Assembly: GCA_934096755.1 (NCBI GenBank)
Contig: CAKOMU010000011.1
Location: forward strand, 1 to 27,308
Length of the DNA stretch: 27,308 nucleotides
Reading direction: 5' to 3'
From: an uncultured Bacilli bacterium
Lineage (GTDB): Bacteria > Bacillota_I > Bacilli_A > RF39 > UBA660
The notes under the pieces were generated by a model that was not told where the DNA came from, did not search any database, and saw nothing but the letters and a program-made list of their open reading frames with translations. This document shows, one piece after another, positions 14,701 to 21,318 of this stretch. Positions within the stretch are counted from its first letter, which is position 1. The number at the start of each line of letters is the position of its first letter. The position numbers were made by a program, and so were the translations under genes.

Positions 14701-14727
14701 AAGGGAAAGTTCTGGCAACTATCCCTT
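14701..14727. terminator. Hairpin between the 38-residue gene and the recombinase
   Basis: AAGGGA-A-AGTT and AACT-A-TCCCTT pair around CTGGC with one A-A mismatch. On the minus strand it is followed by ATTTTGATT, a weak T-tract. It may end transcription of the small gene or shield the recombinase from it. Confidence 0.5.
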
Positions 14728-14735
14728 AAGTACAA

Positions 14736-14852
14736 CTACTTTTGCTGTGAATATTTTTTAATTAGTTCATATACCAAAGGTATCTTTATTACAATGTCTT
14801 TTGGGTTTACTATTTTACCTTTTGAATCATAATTCGTAACTTTATTAATCAC
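14736..14852 (-). CDS. Small 38-residue protein upstream of the element 2 recombinase
   Basis: A GTG start (14850-14852) preceded by AGGGGCGA opens a frame MINKVTNYDSKGKIVNPKDI continuing VIKIPLVYELIKKYSQQK to TAG. The pattern of a short beta-rich start (YDSKGKIV) and a helical end is protein-like. Small genes often lie ahead of serine recombinases in Firmicutes elements, so it could be a recombination factor or regulator; this is inference. I do not recognise a named family. Apart from this gene and the hairpins the 14605-15092 gap shows nothing clear. Confidence 0.5.
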   Translation of the reverse strand: MINKVTNYDSKGKIVNPKDIVIKIPLVYELIKKYSQQK

Positions 14853-15000
14853 TAATATAGTCGCCCCTAATTAAGTTTATTTTTATTTCATATAAATTAT
14901 TCAAGCATATTTTTTAAAAGATGATTAGAAAAGAAATTTCCCCATTCATAATTATTATCGTATTGTTTTTCTCTTGTTTCTTAATCTTTATAATAAAAAG

Positions 15001-15044
15001 AAGTGTAATATTTAATCACATTTCTGTAACTAATAATTACACTT
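15001..15044 (-). terminator. Possible terminator after the small exported protein
   Basis: AAGTGTAAT (15001-15009) is inverted at 15036-15044. On the minus strand the stem is followed by CTTTTTATTATA. The 26-base loop is long, so this is uncertain. Confidence 0.45.
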
Positions 15045-15092
15045 TTATAGTACTAAAGAGACTTATTTTATTTGGCAAAATTTTAAAACTAA

Positions 15093-15464
15093 TTAATCTT
15101 TTGAAATAACTATTTTTTTTACATTAGATAATTTAGCTGGTTCACTTGGCAACATCACATCAGATGAAGTAATAGTTACTTTTTGATTTACTTTTAATTT
15201 ATCTACGGTAGAATCTGCATTGTTATATACTATTTTTGTATCTTTATTTATTTCAAATTCATACTCAACGGTATATTCTTTTTTCTTTTTATCATATTCT
15301 TCAACTAAGACAGTATATATATCATCATTTACAGTTAACTCTTTAATTCTCGCTTCAAAGACTAATTCTGTTTCCTTTGAAACATAGTTTGTATATACGA
15401 AATATCCTAATTCTGCAAGAACAACAGCAGCTATAATTATTTTTAATAGTAAACCCTTTTTCAT
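15093..15464 (-). CDS. Small exported or membrane-anchored protein
   Basis: This 123-residue protein has one N-terminal hydrophobic segment (KIIIAAVVLAELGYFVY, residues 8-24) after a short positive start, so it is anchored or secreted. The rest is beta-rich with regular strands (YTVEYEFEINKDTKIVY, VNQKVTITSSD) and looks like a small OB-type barrel of the sort found in DUF3221/YobA-like proteins. That comparison is tentative. It follows the metallopeptidase by 40 bases on the same strand, with its own GGGTGA ribosome site, and probably works at the cell surface with it. Confidence 0.75.
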   Translation of the reverse strand: MKKGLLLKIIIAAVVLAELGYFVYTNYVSKETELVFEARIKELTVNDDIYTVLVEEYDKKKKEYTVEYEFEINKDTKIVYNNADSTVDKLKVNQKVTITSSDVMLPSEPAKLSNVKKIVISKD

Positions 15465-15504
15465 TTATTTCACCCATTTCTAAATTTATTTATTTAAACT
15501 GACA

Positions 15505-17088
15505 TTATAAGAATCTATCCCAATAATATCTGTTTGTATTAGATAACGTTTTAAAATGTTCTTTGATTTGCGAACTAATTAATTTTGCTTTTTTATTTAT
15601 TGGAGTACCATCATTGTAATATGATTTTTTGATTGTTCTAGTCATCATATCGGAAAACAAAACTGCTCTATCTTCTAAATAACTTTGTCTTGAATAATAC
15701 GATATAAAGTAGGCATCATTAGGATTTGAAAAATTAAAATCATAGCTACTATCACTAGAACCATAACTAAATCCTGCAGGATTATAAGACTTCATTATTT
15801 CTTCCAAGTTTAATGTTGGATTTTTTTGTCTCATATAAATATCAATGTAGTGCATTATCTCATGATGTAAAGTGCTCTCAAACAATTTAGTACCATCTGT
15901 TCCAATGGTTATTGTTATATTGCTTTGATTTCTGCCATCGGTCATTCCTGAATAATTTCCATCTATTTTATTTACCATATATATTCTAAGAGAGACATTA
16001 TTATCTTTCATTTCTTTAAAGAAACCGTTTGGATATTTTTTTAATGTTACTTCTACTTCTTTTAAATATTTATTTATCTCATTATCATCATTTAATTTTT
16101 CAGTGTTTATAGAGCCACCAATTAAGTAACTACCGTTTTCATTTTTATATACAATCTTAACTGAATATTTGTTTTCTAATGTTTTTCTATATTCATTGTT
16201 TTTTTCTGATTGAGTCTTTTCTACAACCGGTGGTTTTTCTTCAGGTTTAATTGTGTTTTCATTATTTTTGTTGTTTGTATTATTGTTTGTATTATGATTA
16301 GGCTTATTAGTACTACCATTGTTTGTATTATGATTAGGCTTATTAGTACTACCATTGTTAATATTTGTAGTAGTATTTGTTTCAGTTTTTTCAGTTTTAG
16401 AACCATTGTTTTTATTTTCAACTTTTTCCCAAACAGCATAAAGAGTTGTATCTTCTGCAAGCAACACCTTATTATAAATAGGAGTTTTGTTTTTATCAAC
16501 CCAGCCTTTAAAAATATAACCATCTCGTGTTGGATCTTTTGGAAGTGTAAGTTCAGTATCTTTATTTATTGTAATACTTTCTATTTTACTTCCACCTTTA
16601 GTATCGAACGTAATCGTTATTATATTGTTATTTTCATTTTTTTCCCAAACAGCATAAAGAGTTGTGTCTTCTGCAAGCAACACTTTATTATAAATAGGAG
16701 TTCCATTTTTACCAACCCAGCCTTTAAAAATATAACCATCTCGTGTTGGATCTTTTGGAAGTGTAAGTTCAGTATCTTTATTTATTGTAACGCTTTCTAT
16801 TTCACTTCCACCTTTAGTATCGAATGTAATCGTTATTTTTTCTTCTTTACTATCTTTTATAATACAAACATATTTAGTTGTTTTTAAAACTGTTTTAGTT
16901 TTACCATCAGAACACTTATAAGTATTTGTAAATATTCCTTTATCTTTGTAAACAGTAAGACCATCATTATAATTATCTCTAATTTTTATTATCGGACTAT
17001 TATTGAATGAAAGTGCGACTATAAAATCTAAAAATATTAAACCTATTATGGAACATAGTGTGATTATTGTGATTTTTTTCTTTTTCAT
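15505..17088 (-). CDS. Surface metallopeptidase with two Listeria-Bacteroides (B-) repeats
   Basis: This 527-residue protein has a membrane/signal segment at 5-28. Two near-identical B-repeats follow at about 84-148 and 156-220, each with TFDTKGGS, PTRDGYIFKGW and DTTLYAVWEK, the InlB-type repeat. An Asn/Thr-rich linker (225-285) contains the 12-residue unit NNGSTNKPNHNT twice. The C-terminal domain has HExxH at 409-413 (HEIMH) and LEDRAVLFSDMM at 471-482, where E472 could be the third zinc ligand. It probably acts outside the cell as a zinc peptidase on a host or surface protein. I recognise no closer family. The ribosome site is GAGGAGG, with a promoter 52 bases upstream. Confidence 0.88.
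   Translation of the reverse strand: MKKKKITIITLCSIIGLIFLDFIVALSFNNSPIIKIRDNYNDGLTVYKDKGIFTNTYKCSDGKTKTVLKTTKYVCIIKDSKEEKITITFDTKGGSEIESVTINKDTELTLPKDPTRDGYIFKGWVGKNGTPIYNKVLLAEDTTLYAVWEKNENNNIITITFDTKGGSKIESITINKDTELTLPKDPTRDGYIFKGWVDKNKTPIYNKVLLAEDTTLYAVWEKVENKNNGSKTEKTETNTTTNINNGSTNKPNHNTNNGSTNKPNHNTNNNTNNKNNENTIKPEEKPPVVEKTQSEKNNEYRKTLENKYSVKIVYKNENGSYLIGGSINTEKLNDDNEINKYLKEVEVTLKKYPNGFFKEMKDNNVSLRIYMVNKIDGNYSGMTDGRNQSNITITIGTDGTKLFESTLHHEIMHYIDIYMRQKNPTLNLEEIMKSYNPAGFSYGSSDSSYDFNFSNPNDAYFISYYSRQSYLEDRAVLFSDMMTRTIKKSYYNDGTPINKKAKLISSQIKEHFKTLSNTNRYYWDRFL
16282..16353. repeat. 36-bp direct repeat (two copies) coding the Asn-rich linker
   Basis: A 36-base unit (16282-16317 and 16318-16353) is repeated head to tail without change, with a partial third copy after it. 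Copy number could vary by slippage. Confidence 0.8.
16425..16830. repeat. 216-bp near-identical repeat coding the two B-repeats
   Basis: Equivalent positions (for example TTTCCC at 16425 and 16641) are 216 bases apart, and most of the unit differs by only a few bases. This points to recent duplication or gene conversion. Confidence 0.75.
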
Positions 17089-17139
17089 TATACCTCCTCA
17101 TAAATAATAAACAAGATGTGCTTTACTTAACGCAAGTTA

Positions 17140-17169
17140 ATTATATCATATATTTCTTAATAATTTCAA
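17140..17169 (-). promoter_or_regulatory. Promoter of the metallopeptidase gene pair
   Basis: TTGAAA (17164-17169) and TATAAT (17140-17145) are 18 bases apart on the minus strand. Confidence 0.75.
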
Positions 17170-17208
17170 TATTGAGGTTTATCAAATTTATACTCATTAT
17201 TATATTAA

Positions 17209-17418
17209 TATAAAGATAGTTGCTCTGATATCAAAAAAGCAGATTACACTGATACTTATAATTCATTAATGTCTATTCGTGGAATTGGTAAAGTTTATGT
17301 TACTAGTATTTTAGATAAAATTTGTTCTATTAATTATTTTCAGCATAATTTCAATTTAGATAAATATGTGGTTCTTTACAGGAATAGAACTAAACAGATA
17401 AATTTGAGCAAAAAATAA
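17209..17418 (+). pseudogene. IS110-family transposase remnant
   Basis: An open frame without a start codes YNSLMSIRGIGKVYVTSILD, then KICSINYF and LDKYVVLYRNRTKQ before TAA. The IxGIGxVxAxxI pattern followed by xEIxxIxxF is the helix-hairpin-helix domain of IS110-type transposases. Only about 69 codons remain and the end is out of register with the family (normally continuing GLxPxxxxSG). No matching ends are seen. The rest of the 17089-17508 gap holds the metallopeptidase promoter and a small inverted repeat GATAAAG/CTTTATC (17461-17484). Confidence 0.6.
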
Positions 17419-17508
17419 AAAGTTTTCTCAGTATGTGAATACATATCTTCGTTATTACATGATAAAGTCTGCAGTTTCTTTATCTAACAATTATAATACA
17501 AATAACTA

Positions 17509-17880
17509 TCATTCTACATCGCAAGACCAAAGTCCATGAGTATTACAATATGCATATAATTTTGATCCTTGTATATATTTAAATTTACATTCCGGCTTTT
17601 GTTCTGGCAATAATTTAACTTTGCAAATATATTTATCATTGACAAGTGCAATCCATTCAATAAAATGATCTTTTTCCATTACGTGGTTTACATTTACCAG
17701 TATTTCATCACCAATATGTTTAAAAGTTGGAATATGTTTTTCAAACGATGCATCCACACTATTTGGAATTAAATATATCATAGGTTCACCACAACAACTT
17801 GTTACACAGCTGCAGTCATTGATTAACTCAACCAGAGCACCGCATTTTTGACATTTTTTTATTATTAATTCTTTTTTCAT
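17509..17880 (-). CDS. Superoxide reductase (desulfoferrodoxin type)
   Basis: This 123-residue protein reduces superoxide to hydrogen peroxide without making oxygen, a defence typical of anaerobes. The N-terminal domain holds C10-x2-C13 and C29-C30 (CQKCG, SCCGEPM), the FeCys4 centre of desulfoferrodoxin. The catalytic domain has the four His and one Cys of the iron site: H49 (EKHIP), H66 and H72 (HVMEKDH), C112 and H115 (CNTHGLW). The Glu-Lys pair before H49 is kept. It has a strong AAGGAGG ribosome site. It stands alone in element 2, so it may help the host survive oxidative stress. Confidence 0.92.
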   Translation of the reverse strand: MKKELIIKKCQKCGALVELINDCSCVTSCCGEPMIYLIPNSVDASFEKHIPTFKHIGDEILVNVNHVMEKDHFIEWIALVNDKYICKVKLLPEQKPECKFKYIQGSKLYAYCNTHGLWSCDVE

Positions 17881-17954
17881 TTGTTTCCTCCTTAAATAAA
17901 TCCATATTTTCTTAACTAAAAATGTAATTTATTTAACATTATTATAAATCTTAA

Positions 17955-17983
17955 ATTATAATATTTCTACAATAAGTACCAAA
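17955..17983 (-). promoter_or_regulatory. Candidate promoter of the superoxide reductase
   Basis: TATAAT (17955-17960) has TTTGGT (17978-17983) 17 bases upstream on the minus strand. The -35 is weak, which could mean activator control. Confidence 0.45.
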
Positions 17984-18051
17984 TTATATTATTTTTCATT
18001 TTCCATTTCTTCTCTTTAAATTAATGAATGAACTTTTAAGTGTTTATATAA

Positions 18052-18158
18052 TTATACTTCATATTCAATAGTTTCACTACCCTTCAAATTTATTGGAATA
18101 GTGACTATCAAGATTAAAAAATAGCAAATACCATTACTATTAGTGCTTTCTTTTTCAT
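18052..18158 (-). pseudogene. Frameshifted small membrane protein
   Basis: ATG (18156-18158), behind a GGAGAT ribosome site, codes MKKKALIVMVFAIF and then meets TAA inside a run of six T. One more T would continue the frame as LILIVTIPINLKGSETIEYE-V to a TAA at 18052, giving a natural-looking 35-residue exported peptide. So the gene is either broken, phase-variable at the T-run, or misread by one base. The rest of the 17881-18432 gap contains only the superoxide reductase promoter. Confidence 0.4.
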
Positions 18159-18432
18159 ATCAAAAATCTCCTATAATTTCTGGTAGTCTCACAAGCAACT
18201 TTTTATTCACCTTTCATTATATATTATTCCAAAATTTTAAAATCTATTTTTATAAAACTATAATTGAATATCAACACTAGTTTTTTTAATTGATTATTAT
18301 ATTATAGAAAATAATTAAACAGTTCAATGATAAATGTTCCCATTATAGAATTAAGTTCATTTCAAACTTTTATTATTATAAACTAAAGCTAACTTATCAA
18401 AGTCAATTAAATCTACTTTTTTATCTTCTTAT

Positions 18433-18693
18433 TCATATTTTTTCATTACTTAATGTTTTCATTAAAGAATAATTCATCGAATACGACATGTATGAATTAG
18501 TAAGATTTGTTTGATTTTTATCAAGCTTATAGATATATGGATAAGAATCTTTATTAGCATTTATGCTTAGTATTATTAGGTCATCTTTAATAATGATGGC
18601 ATAATTATCCATTACAAATAGGTTTAAGAGAAATAAAGACATAATAGAATTCATTGTCTTTATGTTAGTATCAGTAATTTTATCATTCGACAT
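18433..18693 (-). CDS. Weakly supported hypothetical protein near the right end of element 2
   Basis: The 86-residue frame has no visible ribosome site; an in-frame stop lies about six codons upstream of the ATG. The sequence (VMDNYAIIIKDDLIILSINA, then YPYIYKLDKNQTN) reads like a real beta-rich protein rather than random AT-rich translation. It may be the end of a decayed gene. An opposing Phe/Ile-rich frame at 18662-18913 is weaker. I recognise no family. 18694-19133 otherwise shows nothing supportable. Confidence 0.3.
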   Translation of the reverse strand: MSNDKITDTNIKTMNSIMSLFLLNLFVMDNYAIIIKDDLIILSINANKDSYPYIYKLDKNQTNLTNSYMSYSMNYSLMKTLSNEKI

Positions 18694-19133
18694 AGCACTA
18701 TCATGCCTGTTTTATTATTTAAATTTCTATAATTCATATTCAGCTTACTTATTGTTTATTTTTCTTCTTGTTCTAATTTATAAATATTTTATAATTGATA
18801 TCTATATAAATAAATTGACTTCTATATTCTTTATTTTCTTTATATCAGCAATTGTCATATTTCACATTAAATTAAAAAATTTTTTTACAATCATTATAAT
18901 ATTTATTTGGTAATATATAATATTTAACGTTATAACCATCGAAGTCACATTTTTAAAAATTACTTCTTGCCATAAAAATTATACTTTTTTTAATTATCAC
19001 TATATCCAAATCATTGTGATTTCTTTTGTTAACTTCTCACTTCTCCATAAGAATATAATATCTCTATATATTTCTACCGTAATTAATCTTTCTCTCATTG
19101 CAATGCATTATCAGTATATGAACTTCTATTATT

Positions 19134-19158
19134 TTTCTCCCCATACCTGCCATGGCGG
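19134..19158. repeat. attR of element 2
   Basis: The arm TTTCTCCCCATA (19134-19145), 11 bases, then the predicted crossover GG (19157-19158). The next bases continue the permease frame as A GTC ATA ATG. Confidence 0.78.
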
Positions 19159-19336
19159 AGTCATAATGGGAGAGTTTTTAGTTAGTAAAGCTGGTATTGG
19201 TTATCTAATTATTTACGGAACACAAGTATTTAATTTAAGTTTAGTTATGAGTGGGATATTAATACTTGTCATCATATCTTTTATTCTATATAAGATTATT
19301 ACTTTTTTAGAAAAATGTCTAATTCGAAAATTCTAG
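19157..19336 (+). pseudogene. ABC importer permease, 3' fragment
   Basis: From the GG the frame reads GVIMGEFLVSKAGIGYLIIY and then GTQVFNLSLVMSGILIL, the end of SsuC/TauC-type permeases with their last membrane helix, and stops at TAG. The frame stays open upstream to 19016 but that part is element sequence and not permease-like. Joined to 12605-13219 it makes a normal 264-residue permease. Confidence 0.9.
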
Positions 19337-19355
19337 TGTAAACTAGAGTTTTTTT
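19329..19355 (+). terminator. Rho-independent terminator of the ABC importer operon
   Basis: AATTCTAGT pairs with ACTAGAGTT (one G-U) around GTAA and runs into seven T. The permease stop codon lies inside the stem. Confidence 0.9.
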
Positions 19356-19367
19356 ACGATAACTTTA

Positions 19368-19397
19368 TTGAATCCCCTACTAATTTTTTGCTATAAT
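19368..19397 (+). promoter_or_regulatory. Promoter of the two small membrane-protein genes
   Basis: TTGAAT (19368-19373) and TATAAT (19392-19397) are 18 bases apart, just after the importer terminator and 33 bases before the ATG. Confidence 0.8.
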
Positions 19398-19429
19398 TCG
19401 AAATACAATTATTGATGAAGGGAAGTATT

Positions 19430-19654
19430 ATGTACGGTATTTATTTATTTTTAATATTTTTTATTTTGATTATTTTAACATTGATTTTCTTATTTAAAAT
19501 AAATAATACAAAAAAAAGAATTGTTTATCGAAACCATGTGATTAGATATGCAACAGAACTAGAAAAAAATCAAAAAATTATTAATATTCAAAATAGAATA
19601 ATATTACAAAAAAGGCTTAAATTATTATTTGAAAAGCATAAGGGAGGAAATTAA
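19430..19654 (+). CDS. Small membrane protein, 74 residues
   Basis: The start is set at ATG 19430, preceded by GAAGGGAAG at the right spacing; a TTG six codons earlier lacks a site. Residues 3-26 form one membrane segment (YLFLIFFILIILTLIFLF). A basic, helical tail follows (TELEKNQKIINIQNRIILQK) that could be a short coiled coil. I do not recognise the family. Its stop overlaps the next start (TAATG), so the two genes are coupled and probably act together at the membrane. Confidence 0.7.
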   Translation: MYGIYLFLIFFILIILTLIFLFKINNTKKRIVYRNHVIRYATELEKNQKIINIQNRIILQKRLKLLFEKHKGGN

Positions 19655-19866
19655 TGTTTTATATTTTAACAGGTTCTTTATTGGCCGGTTTTATATTATG
19701 TAACTTGTTACATTTTTTATTACCTCCAAAAAAGGATTATAATTACGATAAATGGTGTCAAATAGTTAAAAATGAAACTAAAAGCACAAAAAATATTATA
19801 AAAGAAAATGAACTTTTAATAAAAATTTTAGATACCAAGATAAAGCATAATTGTTCGAAAATTTGA
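19654..19866 (+). CDS. Small membrane protein, 70 residues
   Basis: One membrane segment spans residues 3-23 (YILTGSLLAGFILCNLLHFL), then a short PPKK turn and a charged helical tail (KNETKSTKNIIKENELLIK). The layout mirrors the preceding gene, with a single helix and a cytoplasmic-type tail, which suggests a paired complex. The ribosome site is AAGGGAGGAAAT. The terminator stem begins inside its last codons. Function unknown. Confidence 0.7.
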   Translation: MFYILTGSLLAGFILCNLLHFLLPPKKDYNYDKWCQIVKNETKSTKNIIKENELLIKILDTKIKHNCSKI

Positions 19867-19879
19867 CAATTGTGCTTTA
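19841..19879 (+). terminator. Rho-independent terminator after the small membrane proteins
   Basis: TAAAGCATAATTGT pairs with ACAATTGTGCTTTA (one T-G wobble) around an 11-base loop, followed by TTTAGTT. It overlaps the end of the 70-residue gene. Confidence 0.75.
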
Positions 19880-19897
19880 TTTAGTTAGGAGGTTAAA

Positions 19898-20494
19898 GTG
19901 CAAAGAATTGAGGAATTAATAAATACATTAACAAAAGATGAATTACAAACACTTAATAAAAGTATTTTAAATTATGTGCAATTAATAGCTAGCTACTATG
20001 TAACCAAAAGTGATTATGTAATCGATATGACAGTAGGTAATGGACATGACACATTATTTTTAGGCAAGATAGCCAAAAAGGTTTTTGGATTTGATATTCA
20101 ACAAGAAGCAATTCATAACACAACTAAATTATTAACTGAAGAAGGCATTACTAATTATCAGTTATTTTTGGAAAGCCACGAAAATGTTGATTTAGTATTG
20201 CCACAATATAAGCAACAAATTACGTTAATTTTATTTAATTTAGGATATTTACCTAGAGGAGATAAAACGATTACTACTACTGCAGAAACTACTTTAATGG
20301 CTATAAAAAAATCCCTTATTATGCTTAATAATAAAGGAATTATTTTAGTAGTTTTTTATCCCCATGAAGAAGGAGTTAAAGAAGCTACTGTTGTAAAAAA
20401 TTATTTACTTCAAGAAAATATTAATTATCAAATTTATCGCAATACTGATAATATCAATGCCCCTTATTTATTAGTTATCGATTCTTCTTGTTAA
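19898..20494 (+). CDS. mnmM: tRNA wobble-uridine methyltransferase (MnmM/YtqB family)
   Basis: The start is GTG at 19898 with AGGAGG five bases before it. The 198-residue protein has the SAM-binding loop VIDMTVGNGHDTLFL at about 41-55 and VFGFDIQQEAI after it, the diagnostic DxTxGNGxDTxFLA/FDIQ layout of the YtqB group, and later FNLGYLPRGDK. In Bacillus, MnmM adds the last methyl group to the wobble uridine (nm5s2U to mnm5s2U) in certain tRNAs. The length fits. It is single, and its last 20 bases overlap the convergent gene on the other strand. Confidence 0.87.
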   Translation: MQRIEELINTLTKDELQTLNKSILNYVQLIASYYVTKSDYVIDMTVGNGHDTLFLGKIAKKVFGFDIQQEAIHNTTKLLTEEGITNYQLFLESHENVDLVLPQYKQQITLILFNLGYLPRGDKTITTTAETTLMAIKKSLIMLNNKGIILVVFYPHEEGVKEATVVKNYLLQENINYQIYRNTDNINAPYLLVIDSSC

Positions 20495-21263
20495 GTGTTA
20501 AAACGTAATCATGAGTTCTATTAGTCATGTTAGCGGCTGTATGAACAGCATCGATAAAGAAACCTAGATTTTGATATTCTTGTAATTCATCTTTATTTAA
20601 AAACCAATAATACATAGCTTGAAAAGTAGGACAATCAAATTGTGTAAGCATGTCTTTAAATTCACTTAAGTCCATATTTAAATAATGGTAAATATTTGAT
20701 AAAAACATCAAATCATAATGTACTTGATCACTCTTTTTTTCTTTCTTTATTTTATTATAAAGAGTTGTTAAATTACCATGATAAAATTTTGGCATTTTTT
20801 TATTTTGTAAAATGGTTTGAAGTTTGTAATACTTTTTTGGATCAAAATAAGGAATTATTTTATCATCTTTAGCATTATTTTGCACATCAAAGACCTTTGT
20901 ATCAATTAAAATAGAAGACAATTTAATCTTTCTAGCTACTAAATTATCAAAAAATGTTTGTACGTAAGGTGGTAAACTTTTACGTATTTCTTGATAAAGA
21001 TTAGGATTATTTAATTTATCTATAACTAAGAAACGATAAAATTTATCATAATTGAAATTAGCAATAACCGCTCTTTTTAAGACAAAATATAGCCATGCAT
21101 ATTCATTAATGTCAAACAAATCGACATTTTCAGCACCATTTAATACGGCCGTGAAATATTGATCTCCACTTCCTAAGACACTTAAAATATCTTTTTGATC
21201 TAAATTGTATAATCTTTGATAAGATGCAACATTTTCATTGGTAAAACCATATACACATTCCAC
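20475..21263 (-). CDS. Methyltransferase-like protein with GSGDQ motif (DUF3419/BtaA-like)
   Basis: This 262-residue protein starts at GTG with GGGGGAG six bases upstream. Residues 26-52 read DILSVLGSGDQYFTAVLNGA and then VDLFDINEYA, a SAM-binding loop with an unusual GSGDQ followed by FDIN, as in the DUF3419/BtaA-like group. Later parts hold a DLMFLSNIYHYL segment that could line the active site. The substrate is unknown; in the related BtaA it is a lipid, but I would not transfer that here. It follows the MMPL gene by 52 bases and has its own candidate promoter. Its 3' end overlaps mnmM tail to tail. Confidence 0.75.
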   Translation of the reverse strand: MECVYGFTNENVASYQRLYNLDQKDILSVLGSGDQYFTAVLNGAENVDLFDINEYAWLYFVLKRAVIANFNYDKFYRFLVIDKLNNPNLYQEIRKSLPPYVQTFFDNLVARKIKLSSILIDTKVFDVQNNAKDDKIIPYFDPKKYYKLQTILQNKKMPKFYHGNLTTLYNKIKKEKKSDQVHYDLMFLSNIYHYLNMDLSEFKDMLTQFDCPTFQAMYYWFLNKDELQEYQNLGFFIDAVHTAANMTNRTHDYVLTLNKKNR

Positions 21264-21270
21264 GTTAATC

Positions 21271-21287
21271 TCCCCCTAAAACGGGGA
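21271..21287 (-). promoter_or_regulatory. Hairpin overlapping the ribosome site of the methyltransferase-like gene
   Basis: TCCCC-GTTTTAG-GGGGA includes most of the GGGGGAG ribosome site. A transcript reading in from the MMPL gene would fold it, whereas one from the local promoter would start near 21283 and lack the 5' arm. Confidence 0.4.
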
Positions 21288-21289
21288 TT

Positions 21290-21318
21290 ATGATAACATA
21301 TTTTTTTACTATTGTCTA
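21290..21318 (-). promoter_or_regulatory. Candidate promoter of the methyltransferase-like gene
   Basis: TAGACA (21313-21318) and TATCAT (21290-21295) are 17 bases apart on the minus strand and overlap the MMPL stop codon. Confidence 0.5.

Larger units (their letters stand above)
13220..19158. mobile_element. Element 2: serine-recombinase integrative element inside the permease gene
   Basis: The permease frame leaves at GG 13220-13221 and returns at GG 19157-19158. Joining the flanks there restores SLIG-VIMGEFLVSKAG in frame. Joining the inner ends gives an attP in which TTTCTCCCCATA and TATGGAGAGAAA (11 of 12 match when inverted) sit exactly 11 bases on either side of the GG. That symmetry independently places the crossover. 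The element is about 5.9 kb. Its recombinase is at the left end, facing outward. Cargo includes a secreted metallopeptidase and a superoxide reductase. No conjugation genes are seen. Confidence 0.87.

Noticed and set aside
14921..15109. 62-residue plus-strand frame with a hydrophobic N-terminus
   Set aside because: It lacks a ribosome site, includes the inverted repeat at 15001-15044 and overlaps the end of the minus-strand exported protein.
16210..16887. 225-residue plus-strand frame with Cys/Phe/Ile repeats
   Set aside because: It mirrors the B-repeats and Asn-rich linker of the metallopeptidase on the other strand.
18662..18913. 83-residue Phe/Ile/Tyr-rich plus-strand frame
   Set aside because: No ribosome site; the composition is what AT-rich non-coding DNA gives, although a decayed membrane protein cannot be fully excluded.
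19016..19156. First 47 codons of the frame that ends in the permease C-terminus
   Set aside because: They lie inside element 2 before the GG crossover and do not resemble permease; only the part from 19157 is native.
3876..19158. A single large composite element of 15 kb
   Set aside because: The stretch 11009-13219 is native importer sequence, and each element has its own recombinase and its own matching pair of ends.
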